From the NCBI GenBank assembly GCA_947564645.1, contig CANOCU010000036.1, positions 1-37,484 of the forward strand: a stretch of 37,484 bases of DNA, in the 5' to 3' direction. The DNA comes from an uncultured Lachnospiraceae bacterium. Its GTDB lineage: Bacteria > Bacillota > Clostridia > Lachnospirales > Lachnospiraceae. Under the pieces are notes generated by a model. That model was given only the letters and a program-made list of their open reading frames with translations, was not told the origin of the DNA and did not search any database. This document shows positions 5,863 to 14,899 of this stretch, piece after piece. Every line of letters starts with the position of its first letter. Within the stretch, counting starts at the first letter, position 1. The position numbers and the translations under genes were made by a program.

Positions 5863-7626
5863 ATGGATGAAATGATGAGTTTTGTCAACGAACAGGTCTT
5901 TGGAGTCTGGTTCCTGATCGGCGCGGCATTGGTATTCTGGATGCAGGCCGGTTTCGCGATGGTGGAGGCTGGTTTTACCAGAGCGAAGAACTCGGGTAAC
6001 ATTATTATGAAGAATCTGATGGATTTCTGTATCGGTACGGTGATGTGGTTTCTGATCGGCGCCTCCCTGATGCTTCCGTCAGCGGGCGGCGATATTATGG
6101 GCGTCATCGGTACACCGGGATTCGGTGTGTTTACGGATTATGCGGATTTCAGTTATTCGGGATTTGTGTTCAATCTGGTGTTTTGTGCGACGACCGCTAC
6201 GATCGTGTCAGGATCGATGGCAGAGAGAACGAAATTCTCTACCTACTGTCTGTATTCCGCGATCATATCCGGTATCATCTATCCGATCGAAGCACACTGG
6301 ACATGGGGCGGCGGTTTTCTGGTAGACATGGGCTTCCACGATTATGCCGGTTCCAACTGTATCCATATGGTAGGCGGTATCTGTGCCCTGATCGGTGCGG
6401 CTATGCTTGGTCCCCGTATCGGAAAGTTTACGAAGGATAAAGACGGTAAGATCACGAAGGTCAATGCTTTCCCGGGCTGTAACCTGGTCATCGGTTCTCT
6501 GGGTGTGTTTATTCTCTGGCTTGGCTGGTATGGTTTCAACGGTGCGGCGGCGACGGATATTCCTACGCTTGGAAGCGTATTTCTTACCACTACGGTGGCG
6601 CCGGCAGTGGCTACGGTAGTATGTATGATCTTTACCTGGTTGAAATACGGTAAGCCGGATGTTTCCATGTGTCTGAATGCGTCTTTGGCCGGTCTGGTGG
6701 CGATCACCGCGCCCTGTGACGTAACGGATTGTGTGGGTGCGGCAGTGATCGGTGCGGTTTCCGGTGTTCTGGTGGTATTTGGTGTATGGTTTGTGGATAA
6801 TGTGCTGCATGTGGACGATCCGGTTGGTGCGGTGGCAGTGCATATGTTTAACGGTATCTGGGGAACCATCGCGGTAGGTCTTTTTGCTACGTCGTCTGCA
6901 CCGGGATTCGAACTGGCAGGTATTAAGGAAGGCCTTTTCTATGGCGGCGGTCTGCAGCAGCTTGGCCTGCAGATGATCGGTATATTTATCACGGCGGCCT
7001 GGACGGTTGTGACGATCACGATCGCATTCCTGATCTTAAAGAAAACGGTCGGTCTTCGTGTCAGCGAGGAAGAAGAAATCGTCGGTCTGGATGCCATGGA
7101 GCATGGTCTGGCATCTGCTTATTCGGGATTTAGTATCATGGATGTGTCTAACACGATGATGATGTCAGTCAATGAGAACACCGATCTTGGCAATGATGAT
7201 TATGTGACGGCTTCCGATGCCATGAAGAATGCGGCGGTTCCTGTTGTGAAACAGCCTCATGTCTCAGCTTCCGATATTTATAAGGTTGTTATTATTGCCA
7301 AACTGAGTCGTTACGATAAACTGAGAAAGGCTATGAACGATCTTGGCGTGACCGGTATGACGGTGACACAGGTTATGGGATGTGGTATCGAAAAAGGTTC
7401 CGGTGAGAAGTATCGTGGTGTCGAAGTGGATGCGACTCTGCTGCCGAAGGTGAAAGTGGAAGTTGTGGTTAGCGCCATTCCTGTAGATGATGTGATCGAA
7501 GCGGCGAAGAAAGTGCTTTATACGGGACGTATCGGAGACGGTAAGATCTTCGTATATGATGTTGACCGTGTGGTGAAGATCAGAACCGGGGAAGAGAACC
7601 AGGCGGCATTGCAGGATGTTGAGTAA
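5863..7626 (+). CDS. amt: Ammonium transporter fused to a PII signalling domain
   Basis: The first 415 residues form an Amt/MEP/Rh channel with about 11 TM segments, opening FGVWFLIGAALVFWMQAGFA. The likely pore twin histidines are H145 (AHWTWGGG) and H327 (VHMFNGIWG). After a linker, residues 470-587 form a complete PII protein (GlnB/GlnK type) with a T-loop (506-525), a B-loop TGRIGDGKIFV and a C-loop RIRTGEE-like end. It imports ammonium, and the tethered PII presumably gates the pore according to 2-oxoglutarate and ATP/ADP. In the T-loop, Y517 matches E. coli Tyr46, but the uridylylation position Tyr51 is V522, so control by uridylylation is unlikely. The start is ATG 5863 behind GAGGAGGAG. 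purF follows 24 bp downstream in the same transcript. Confidence 0.9.
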   Translation: MDEMMSFVNEQVFGVWFLIGAALVFWMQAGFAMVEAGFTRAKNSGNIIMKNLMDFCIGTVMWFLIGASLMLPSAGGDIMGVIGTPGFGVFTDYADFSYSGFVFNLVFCATTATIVSGSMAERTKFSTYCLYSAIISGIIYPIEAHWTWGGGFLVDMGFHDYAGSNCIHMVGGICALIGAAMLGPRIGKFTKDKDGKITKVNAFPGCNLVIGSLGVFILWLGWYGFNGAAATDIPTLGSVFLTTTVAPAVATVVCMIFTWLKYGKPDVSMCLNASLAGLVAITAPCDVTDCVGAAVIGAVSGVLVVFGVWFVDNVLHVDDPVGAVAVHMFNGIWGTIAVGLFATSSAPGFELAGIKEGLFYGGGLQQLGLQMIGIFITAAWTVVTITIAFLILKKTVGLRVSEEEEIVGLDAMEHGLASAYSGFSIMDVSNTMMMSVNENTDLGNDDYVTASDAMKNAAVPVVKQPHVSASDIYKVVIIAKLSRYDKLRKAMNDLGVTGMTVTQVMGCGIEKGSGEKYRGVEVDATLLPKVKVEVVVSAIPVDDVIEAAKKVLYTGRIGDGKIFVYDVDRVVKIRTGEENQAALQDVE

Positions 7627-7650
7627 TCGGGATATCGATATGGAGATTTT

Positions 7651-9072
7651 ATGAGTATACATGAGGAATGCGGGGTATTCGGGATCATTTCGCCACAGAG
7701 AACGGATGTGGCAGGTCTTGCTTACTATGGTCTGTATGCATTGCAGCACCGGGGACAGGAAAGCTGCGGGATCGTGATCAATGATGACGGTGTGTTTTCA
7801 TCTTATAAGGATCTGGGACTTGTCAGTGAGGTTTTCGGTGCGGATATCCTGTCCGGTCTGCCGCAGGGGAATATGGCTGTCGGGCATGTCCGCTACGGGA
7901 CGACAGGTGGTAACAGCCGTAACAACTGCCAGCCTGTTGAAGTCAATCATCAGAAAGGGAAAATGGCGCTTGCCCATAACGGTAACCTCAGCAATGCAGC
8001 AGAATTACGTAATATGCTGGAATTATCCGGAGCGATCTTCCATACTACCAGCGATACGGAGACGATCGCTTATATCGTGACGAGAGAACGGCTGCGGACG
8101 CCTTCTATAGAGAAGGCGGTCAGCGCCGCCATGCACACATTGGAAGGCGCCTATTCTCTTATACTGATGTCGGCACAGAAGCTGATCTGCGCAAGGGATC
8201 CTTATGGTTTCCGTCCTCTCTGTTATGGTAAAATGCCGGACGGTTCGTTTGTGGCTGCCTCGGAGAGTTGTGCATTAAGAGCGATCGGAGCTGATTTTGT
8301 GCGGGATATCGAACCGGGTGAGATTCTTGTGTTTGGGCCCGACGGGATTGTATCCCACAGGGAGCATTGCAGACAGAGAGAGAAGAAGCTTTGTATCTTT
8401 GAATATATCTATTTTGCGAGGCCGGATTCGGTGATCGATGGCGTGTCGGTTCATGGCGCGAGAATGGAAGCCGGAAGGATACTGGCCAGAGAACATCCGG
8501 TATCGGCCGATCTCGTAGTCGGCGTGCCGGATTCCGGCTTAGATGCGGCGCTTGGCTTTAGTATGGAATCGGGGATTCCCTATGAGATCGGTTTGATCAA
8601 GAATAAATATATCGGCAGGACTTTTATCTCGCCGGGACAGAACATGAGACTGGATCAGGTGAAGATTAAATTGAGCGCTGTGGAAGAAAGTGTCAGGGAC
8701 AAGAGGATTGTTCTGATCGATGATTCCATTGTGCGTGGTACTACCAGCGGCCGTATTGTCAGGCTGCTTCGGGAAGCCGGAGCAAAAGAGATTCATATGC
8801 GTATCTCTTCGCCGCCTTTTCTGCACCCCTGTTACTATGGAACGGATATTGATTCTGAGGAAAATCTGATTGCCTGTCATCACAGCGTAGAGGAGACGGC
8901 TCAGATCATCGGTGCGGACAGTCTGGGATATCTGCCGGTAACAGAACTTGGTTCCATGATCGGAAACTGCGGCTATTGTAGCGCCTGTTTCGATGGGGAT
9001 TATCCGACGACAGTGCCTGTAGATACAAGGAAAGACAGATTCGAACGGAAATTGTCAGAAAGATATTTGTAA
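7651..9072 (+). CDS. purF: Amidophosphoribosyltransferase (first step of de novo purine synthesis)
   Basis: The enzyme transfers glutamine-derived ammonia to PRPP, making 5-phosphoribosylamine. The N-terminal MSIHEECGVFGI has a short propeptide before the nucleophile C7, as in the Bacillus-type enzyme. The glutaminase domain (SYKDLGLVSEVF, GHVRYGTTG) is followed by the PRPP-binding motif VLIDDSIVRGTTSG (354-367) and a C-terminal GNCGYCSAC with C440, C443 and C446. That cluster fits the Fe-S form, although not every ligand was verified. The 473-residue length is normal. It lies 24 bp after the amt-PII stop, and a terminator follows. The pairing puts ammonium uptake and a glutamine-consuming step under one promoter. 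Confidence 0.95.
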   Translation: MSIHEECGVFGIISPQRTDVAGLAYYGLYALQHRGQESCGIVINDDGVFSSYKDLGLVSEVFGADILSGLPQGNMAVGHVRYGTTGGNSRNNCQPVEVNHQKGKMALAHNGNLSNAAELRNMLELSGAIFHTTSDTETIAYIVTRERLRTPSIEKAVSAAMHTLEGAYSLILMSAQKLICARDPYGFRPLCYGKMPDGSFVAASESCALRAIGADFVRDIEPGEILVFGPDGIVSHREHCRQREKKLCIFEYIYFARPDSVIDGVSVHGARMEAGRILAREHPVSADLVVGVPDSGLDAALGFSMESGIPYEIGLIKNKYIGRTFISPGQNMRLDQVKIKLSAVEESVRDKRIVLIDDSIVRGTTSGRIVRLLREAGAKEIHMRISSPPFLHPCYYGTDIDSEENLIACHHSVEETAQIIGADSLGYLPVTELGSMIGNCGYCSACFDGDYPTTVPVDTRKDRFERKLSERYL

Positions 9073-9112
9073 ATTTTATCGTTGTCTCAGAATATTGAGT
9101 AGGAATAAGTAT

Positions 9113-9152
9113 AAAAGAAGTGTATTTTGCATAAAAATATACTTCTTTTTTT
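9113..9152 (+). terminator. Intrinsic terminator after purF
   Basis: GAAGTGTAT (9117-9125) pairs with ATATACTTC (9137-9145) with one G-U pair, extended by flanking A/T pairs, and is followed by a T-run (9146-9152). It separates purF from the AT-rich repeat-protein operon. Confidence 0.75.
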
Positions 9153-9206
9153 AACTTATATAGATAAAATTAATAAAGTATACTATAAAAATAGTAAAAA
9201 ATCGTA

Positions 9207-9212
9207 TATAAT
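9207..9212 (+). promoter_or_regulatory. Possible -10 element for the repeat-protein operon
   Basis: A perfect TATAAT lies 48 bp upstream of the ATG at 9260 in very AT-rich sequence. No good -35 stands 17 bases upstream (TATAAA at 9184-9189), so the promoter call is tentative. Confidence 0.3.
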
Positions 9213-9259
9213 TGTTACTATAGATATAAAGGAAATCACATTTTTTAAAGGATTAAAAT

Positions 9260-12200
9260 ATGCTTGACAGATGTAGGAAAATTATTAGAAAAATTACAGG
9301 CTATATTGTAGATAAAATGATACAGCACCATGATAACGTTCGTTGGATCGATCTTATGGGTTTATTTGTAAGTGCGCTTACATTGACAACTTATTGTACG
9401 ATAAGTCCGATCCTTGCAGAATATCAGGGAAAAAAGGTAGTTTACTGGACCGCGGTCGTCGCAATAGTTATCATGCTTTTAATTGCGATATGGGATTTTA
9501 TCTGTCTCGTGGGATATAATACCTGGAATCGTATATTTGTCTGTTTTAGCACTTTGAAAAATAAAATTACAATTCATTTTAATAGATATAAAAAATCTTC
9601 TCAATGGATGTTTATCTTGTTGATCATAAGCATAACGGCAGCAGGTATCTGGGTTCTCCTCCTGCAAGTACACAAAACAGAGTATTATGCTTCTATAGTC
9701 GAAGTTTATGGTATTCCCGTTGGCGTAGGAGAACCAATGACTTCTGAAGAGAGAAAGTCATGTTCAAATTATTGGAAGATTGAAGATTATCTGTTTCAAA
9801 GATGTATGATTCTGACTTATGGGGATTCTTATCATCAAAATGAGATCATAAAAGAGTATTCCAGTCTTTATAATATGACTTTTTTTCAGCCTGCTGACCG
9901 TATGATCTATAAATATAGAAGAAATAAAAGTAAATTTCTTTCGCTTAATGATGAGAATGCATATATGGCGGCAAATGACAATAAATTTCGTGAACCTATA
10001 GAGATATCTTATTTTAGCGGTAACGGAAAACTGTTGTTAAAATTAAAGAAAAAGGATGATTGTGATGAATTTAGTATTTTACAATATTCTTCGGACAATA
10101 TGCCGCAGCTTCTTAATTCTACATTGTTGCGAATACCATCGAATGAGGAGGAATGGATAAAAGAAAATAACGGAGAACAGATTTTTAGCGAAGATGGAGA
10201 TATCTTTGGTGAAAACAAAGATGAACAGATTTCCAGAAACGCAGTTGAAAATTCTATTCTGTTACAACAGTTAGAGGTTAGCTATAATTCTGATGGTCTG
10301 CCGGAAACACGCAGAATAAATCCCCGTGTTTATAATCTTTATGGTGTAAATGGGGAGCGATATATTTATGATCATAATAAACAACTTACCACACTGTATT
10401 ATCTGGATATTAATGGCAATCCTGTCTGTAATCGATTAGGAATTATGATGGTTTCTTTCGAATATGGAGAAGATAACAGGCTGGCAAGTATCCGATATTA
10501 CAGCGATGAGAATGGAACGGAAAAGATCGAGGGATTCAATAAGGTCTTCTGTGAGAAATATGCATATGATGCAGATGGTAACCTCTGTCAAAGAATGCAG
10601 TTAAGCCGTAATGAAAACAAATGGTATGATAAGAACGAAGTATGTGAGTATCAATATGTTTATGATCATGGCAGGCTGATTCGGGAAACTTTTCTGGATG
10701 TCAGCGGAAATCAGATCCGTAAAAAGAAACTCAAAAGTACTTCATTAGAATATTGTGAGGAGATAAAAGAAAACGGGAAAAAAATGATCACGGTTTCTTT
10801 TGATTCTGTTGTAACTTCGGTAAGGCAAAATACATCGATTACAGTAGTGGACAAGGAAAGTAAGAATAATAAAAAAGAAGATGCGATGCCTGTTATGGCA
10901 TATTCTCCGGTAAATGAGGAAAGTGAAGAGAAGAAGGATAATAAAACAGAAGATAATGATTTTGTAAAGAATGATGATGTTTTAGATAAGCAAGAAAGGG
11001 ATGATACATTTAGTTTAGAAGGTGAGGGGCAGGAAGAAACTTCAAATATTATTAAAATAGATCTGGAAGAAGAAAATGAAACTTCCAGGGCTTATACATC
11101 TGTCTGCTATTTTTTTGATCCGGATAAAAGAATTGCGGAGACAAGTTATTATAATGGAGAAGATAAGGTATTAAATGAAGATGGATTTTTCAAAAAGAGA
11201 ATAGAATATGACTCTGGATTGCGTGTGGAAAGAAAATTATATTTTAATGAGAAAGACGAAGCTTGTGTGATTAATGGAGGATATTCACAGGTAAATATGA
11301 TTTACGCTTCAGAGCAGGGCGATGTAAAGGAGAGAATAGAATATAGAGATAAAGATGGAGGTTTGACTATAAATACAAAAGAAGAATATGGTTATTCCTA
11401 TGTAACATATAAGCCATATGATGAAGCGGAAAACCAAAATCATAGTACCATTCTTCTGGAATATTATGATCAAGATCAAAAATTAATATGTCTTCCGGAA
11501 AAAGGCTATTCTAAGATCAGACAGACATACAATAAAAGCGGCTTTTTAATTCGGGAATCTTATTTTATTGAAGATGACGACAGGAAAGAATCTCCTGCAT
11601 ATCGGAAAGATTATATGGTGGCAGAGATTGCTTATGAGTATTCGGATGACGGAAACCGGACCTGTATAGAATACAGGGATGATTCGGGTAATCCAATTAA
11701 TCGGCATGATACGGGTTATGCGATGATCTATCAGGAATTTGAATCCGGTCATCTGGTAAGAGTTTATTATAAAGGATATAAAGATCAGATTTTGATGGAT
11801 GTACCGGATAAAGAGACAGGCATAGCATCCGCCAGATATTTATTTGCAAATGGCAGAAAAAAAGAAGACCGGTATTTTGATACAAAAGGGGCTCCTGTTT
11901 TACGGAGTGACTTTGGTTACGCGGTACAAAAGTATGAATATAACAACAGGGGTTTGATCTCAGGAAGATCTTTTTATGGTACGGATGATAATCTGATTGT
12001 ACGTAAAGATACGGGATATGCTGCTATTCAATATGAATATGACGAATTGGACCGTCAAATCCTGTGTCATTTTTATGGTGAGGATCGTAAAAGTATTATT
12101 AGTTTGCAGTATTACTGTGCCGGTGTGCAGTATCAATATGATGATAAAGGAAATAAGACTGATATTCGGTATTTGGATAAAAACGATAATCTGATGCTGC

Positions 12201-14878
12201 GTATTGATCTTGGATATGCATGGATACAGAGAAAGTATAATGAAGATGGAAAAATTATAAAAGAGACTTTTCTTGATCAGGATCAAAATCTGATTGAAAG
12301 TAAAGAAGGAGGTTATGCTTCTTATACGGGTATATATGAAGATAAAAACCTGATTAGGACAGAATATAGAAATAAGGACGGCAATCTGGTATTGAGAAAA
12401 GATACAGGTTATGCTGTTGCTGCGTATGAGTACAATGATAAAAATAATATCGATAAATGTACAGAAGTATATTATTATGGCGAAGATGGTAAAAGTCCTG
12501 TTATCAGTACAAAGTATCATTGTGCCGGTTTTCAGTATGAGTACGATGAGAAAAATAATCAGGAAATAGTATGGTATCTTGATTTTGATTATAAAGATGG
12601 TGATCTGATCTATCGTAATATGATTCGCAGTGATCTGGGATATGCGAAAGTATGTAAGAAGTATGATAATTTTGGGAATTTAACAGGTGAATCTTACTTT
12701 GGAATGGAAGTGGAAGGAAAAGTAGAACCTGTTTTATGCAAAGAGGGAGGTTATGCTTCCTTTGAAGATCGATATAATAAGAATGGATATTGCGATCGGA
12801 ATCTTTATAAAAACACAGAAGGTAAGCTGGTATTGAGAAAGGATACGGGTTATGCGGCAGCTGAATACAAATTTGATGATTTTGGAAGATGTATCTGGGT
12901 TGCCTATTATGGAACCAAATATGATCCAGAATTGGAGATCGATCATGAAAATAATCAAGATGCGCTTATTATCTGTACAAAATATGGATGTGCCGGATTT
13001 CGATATCAATATGATGAGGTTGGGAACAGAACTGATATTATCTATATAGGTACAGACGGAAAAGTTATGATGCGCAGGGATCTCGGGTATGCAAGGATAC
13101 ATAGAGAGTATGACAGTTATGGAAATATGATAATAGAATCTTATTATGATTCAAATAATAACTTAACTGTATGTAATGAATATGGATATGCCGTCTGTGA
13201 AAATGTATTTCGAAATGGAAAATGCATAGAATCTCGTTATTATGATACGAGTGGTGATCCGGTTTTGCGGAAAGATGAGGGATATACAGTTAGAAAAATA
13301 CAGTATGATCTATTGGGACAAAAGATTTCCGACTCTTATTATGGCATTGACAAAAGACCTGTCCTAAATACGAAATATAAATGTGCAGTGATTGAATATG
13401 AACATGACCGAATGGGAAATGAAACAGATATCAGATATAAAGACGCTCATGGAAATCTGATGATTCGCAGTGATCTTGGATATGCTCATGTGAGAAAAGA
13501 ATATGATGCCAGAGGAAATGTGATAAAGGGATATTACTATGATACCGAAGAAAGACTTACATTACATAAAGACAGTGGGATTGCCTGCTTTATAGATAAG
13601 TATGATAATAGGGGTAATTGGAGATTAGGAGAAAATTATGGTAAAAACAGAGAATTAAAGATTCGTAAGGATAGAGGTTATGCTGTTACCGAAATTTTTT
13701 ATGATAAATATGGACAACGTGAAAAAGAATATTTTTATGGATTGGATGGAAAAACACTTATTTTCAGTCCGGAATATCTTTGTGCTGGTTTTGAATATCT
13801 ATATGATGCATATGGGAATCGTGAAAGTATTACCTATATTGGCTTAGATTACAAACCAATGAACGGTCTTAATCTTAATTATTCACAGGAAATTATAGAG
13901 GTTAAGTATGACAGTTCACAGAATCTGGAAACAAGAAGTGGTTACTTCTTGGATAGTGATGGTAATTTCGCTAAAAGAAAAGGGCGCGGTTACATTGGCT
14001 ATGAAGATGTTTATCAATTTGGAAATTGGGTAAAGAGCAGTTTTTATGAACAATGGGGAGGTGAAGAGAAAAAATTAACGCTTCGGGAAGATGAAGGTTA
14101 TGCGGTCATAGAAAGAGAGTTTGATCAATACGGAAATTTGATAAAGGTATTTTATCGCAATGCTGAAAATGAACTCATAATTCTTCAGGAAAAAAACGAG
14201 ATGACATGTGCCGGATATGTATATGAATATGACGAAAAGGGAAACAGGATAGACATTCAGTATTTAGATGCAGATAATACTTTGATGACTCGTAAGGATT
14301 TGGGGTACGCACAAGTATGTATCGAATATGATGATCAGGGTAATAAGATAGAAGAGAGATATTATAGTATGGAGCATAAACCTGCTTTGTATAAGAAAGG
14401 AGGATATGCATCTTATGATCTAATCTATGAAAATGGATGCTGTGTAGAGACAAGGTATTATGATGAAAAGAAGAATTTAGTATTGCGCAGCGATGAAAAT
14501 TATGCAGTCCAAAAAGAAAAATTTGATGTATTTGGACAGTGCATTTTATCTTCTTATTTTGATACTGAAGATAAACCGGTCATAAACACGAGGTTTTGTT
14601 GTTCTACATTTGAATACAGGTATGATGAATTAGGTAATAAAACGGATATTATTTATAGAGGTACAGATGGCAACATAATGATCCGTGAGGATCTTGGTTA
14701 TGCATGGATTGAACGAAAATATGATGACTGGGGACGGATTAAAGTAGAGAGATACTATGATACGGAAAAAAATCCGGTTACTGATAAGAATGGATGTGCA
14801 GAACTGAGATATGAATATAACAAGTGGGGAATCGACACAGTAAGATATTTTGATCTGAATGGAGTGGAGATTCATTGA
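9260..14878 (+). CDS. Giant membrane-anchored YD-like repeat protein (1872 residues, function unknown)
   Basis: A basic N-terminus is followed by three TM helices (about 30-53, 60-85, 115-137). By the positive-inside rule the remaining ~1730 residues lie outside the cell. They consist of YD-like units of about 33 residues, typified by GYAxxxxxYDxxGNxxxxxYYDxxGxxVxRxD. From about residue 920 the units form a higher-order array whose Cys-Ala-Gly-type block recurs at Cys 953, 1088, 1244, 1375, 1508, 1650 and 1781. An acidic, apparently disordered insert (about 527-610) splits the repeat domain. YD/RHS repeats in other proteins build beta-shells or carry toxins, but no C-terminal toxin or RHS core (DPxGL) motif is seen; the end is simply another repeat. 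Base composition is clearly AT-richer than that of neighbouring genes. A membrane protein gene follows after 21 bp. Confidence 0.8.
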   Translation: MLDRCRKIIRKITGYIVDKMIQHHDNVRWIDLMGLFVSALTLTTYCTISPILAEYQGKKVVYWTAVVAIVIMLLIAIWDFICLVGYNTWNRIFVCFSTLKNKITIHFNRYKKSSQWMFILLIISITAAGIWVLLLQVHKTEYYASIVEVYGIPVGVGEPMTSEERKSCSNYWKIEDYLFQRCMILTYGDSYHQNEIIKEYSSLYNMTFFQPADRMIYKYRRNKSKFLSLNDENAYMAANDNKFREPIEISYFSGNGKLLLKLKKKDDCDEFSILQYSSDNMPQLLNSTLLRIPSNEEEWIKENNGEQIFSEDGDIFGENKDEQISRNAVENSILLQQLEVSYNSDGLPETRRINPRVYNLYGVNGERYIYDHNKQLTTLYYLDINGNPVCNRLGIMMVSFEYGEDNRLASIRYYSDENGTEKIEGFNKVFCEKYAYDADGNLCQRMQLSRNENKWYDKNEVCEYQYVYDHGRLIRETFLDVSGNQIRKKKLKSTSLEYCEEIKENGKKMITVSFDSVVTSVRQNTSITVVDKESKNNKKEDAMPVMAYSPVNEESEEKKDNKTEDNDFVKNDDVLDKQERDDTFSLEGEGQEETSNIIKIDLEEENETSRAYTSVCYFFDPDKRIAETSYYNGEDKVLNEDGFFKKRIEYDSGLRVERKLYFNEKDEACVINGGYSQVNMIYASEQGDVKERIEYRDKDGGLTINTKEEYGYSYVTYKPYDEAENQNHSTILLEYYDQDQKLICLPEKGYSKIRQTYNKSGFLIRESYFIEDDDRKESPAYRKDYMVAEIAYEYSDDGNRTCIEYRDDSGNPINRHDTGYAMIYQEFESGHLVRVYYKGYKDQILMDVPDKETGIASARYLFANGRKKEDRYFDTKGAPVLRSDFGYAVQKYEYNNRGLISGRSFYGTDDNLIVRKDTGYAAIQYEYDELDRQILCHFYGEDRKSIISLQYYCAGVQYQYDDKGNKTDIRYLDKNDNLMLRIDLGYAWIQRKYNEDGKIIKETFLDQDQNLIESKEGGYASYTGIYEDKNLIRTEYRNKDGNLVLRKDTGYAVAAYEYNDKNNIDKCTEVYYYGEDGKSPVISTKYHCAGFQYEYDEKNNQEIVWYLDFDYKDGDLIYRNMIRSDLGYAKVCKKYDNFGNLTGESYFGMEVEGKVEPVLCKEGGYASFEDRYNKNGYCDRNLYKNTEGKLVLRKDTGYAAAEYKFDDFGRCIWVAYYGTKYDPELEIDHENNQDALIICTKYGCAGFRYQYDEVGNRTDIIYIGTDGKVMMRRDLGYARIHREYDSYGNMIIESYYDSNNNLTVCNEYGYAVCENVFRNGKCIESRYYDTSGDPVLRKDEGYTVRKIQYDLLGQKISDSYYGIDKRPVLNTKYKCAVIEYEHDRMGNETDIRYKDAHGNLMIRSDLGYAHVRKEYDARGNVIKGYYYDTEERLTLHKDSGIACFIDKYDNRGNWRLGENYGKNRELKIRKDRGYAVTEIFYDKYGQREKEYFYGLDGKTLIFSPEYLCAGFEYLYDAYGNRESITYIGLDYKPMNGLNLNYSQEIIEVKYDSSQNLETRSGYFLDSDGNFAKRKGRGYIGYEDVYQFGNWVKSSFYEQWGGEEKKLTLREDEGYAVIEREFDQYGNLIKVFYRNAENELIILQEKNEMTCAGYVYEYDEKGNRIDIQYLDADNTLMTRKDLGYAQVCIEYDDQGNKIEERYYSMEHKPALYKKGGYASYDLIYENGCCVETRYYDEKKNLVLRSDENYAVQKEKFDVFGQCILSSYFDTEDKPVINTRFCCSTFEYRYDELGNKTDIIYRGTDGNIMIREDLGYAWIERKYDDWGRIKVERYYDTEKNPVTDKNGCAELRYEYNKWGIDTVRYFDLNGVEIH

Positions 14879-14899
14879 TTACAAAGGAGAAGGTGTACT

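Noticed and set aside
11960-12520. 186-codon antisense frame within the giant repeat gene
   Set aside because: It mirrors the sense repeat codons (runs of Ile, Phe and Ser) and has no ribosome binding site. Similar antisense frames across rarA, amt, the kinase and purF were rejected for the same reason.
9260-14878. RHS or contact-dependent polymorphic toxin
   Set aside because: There is no RHS core signature, no variable toxin tail and no immunity-gene-like partner. The last residues are another repeat unit.
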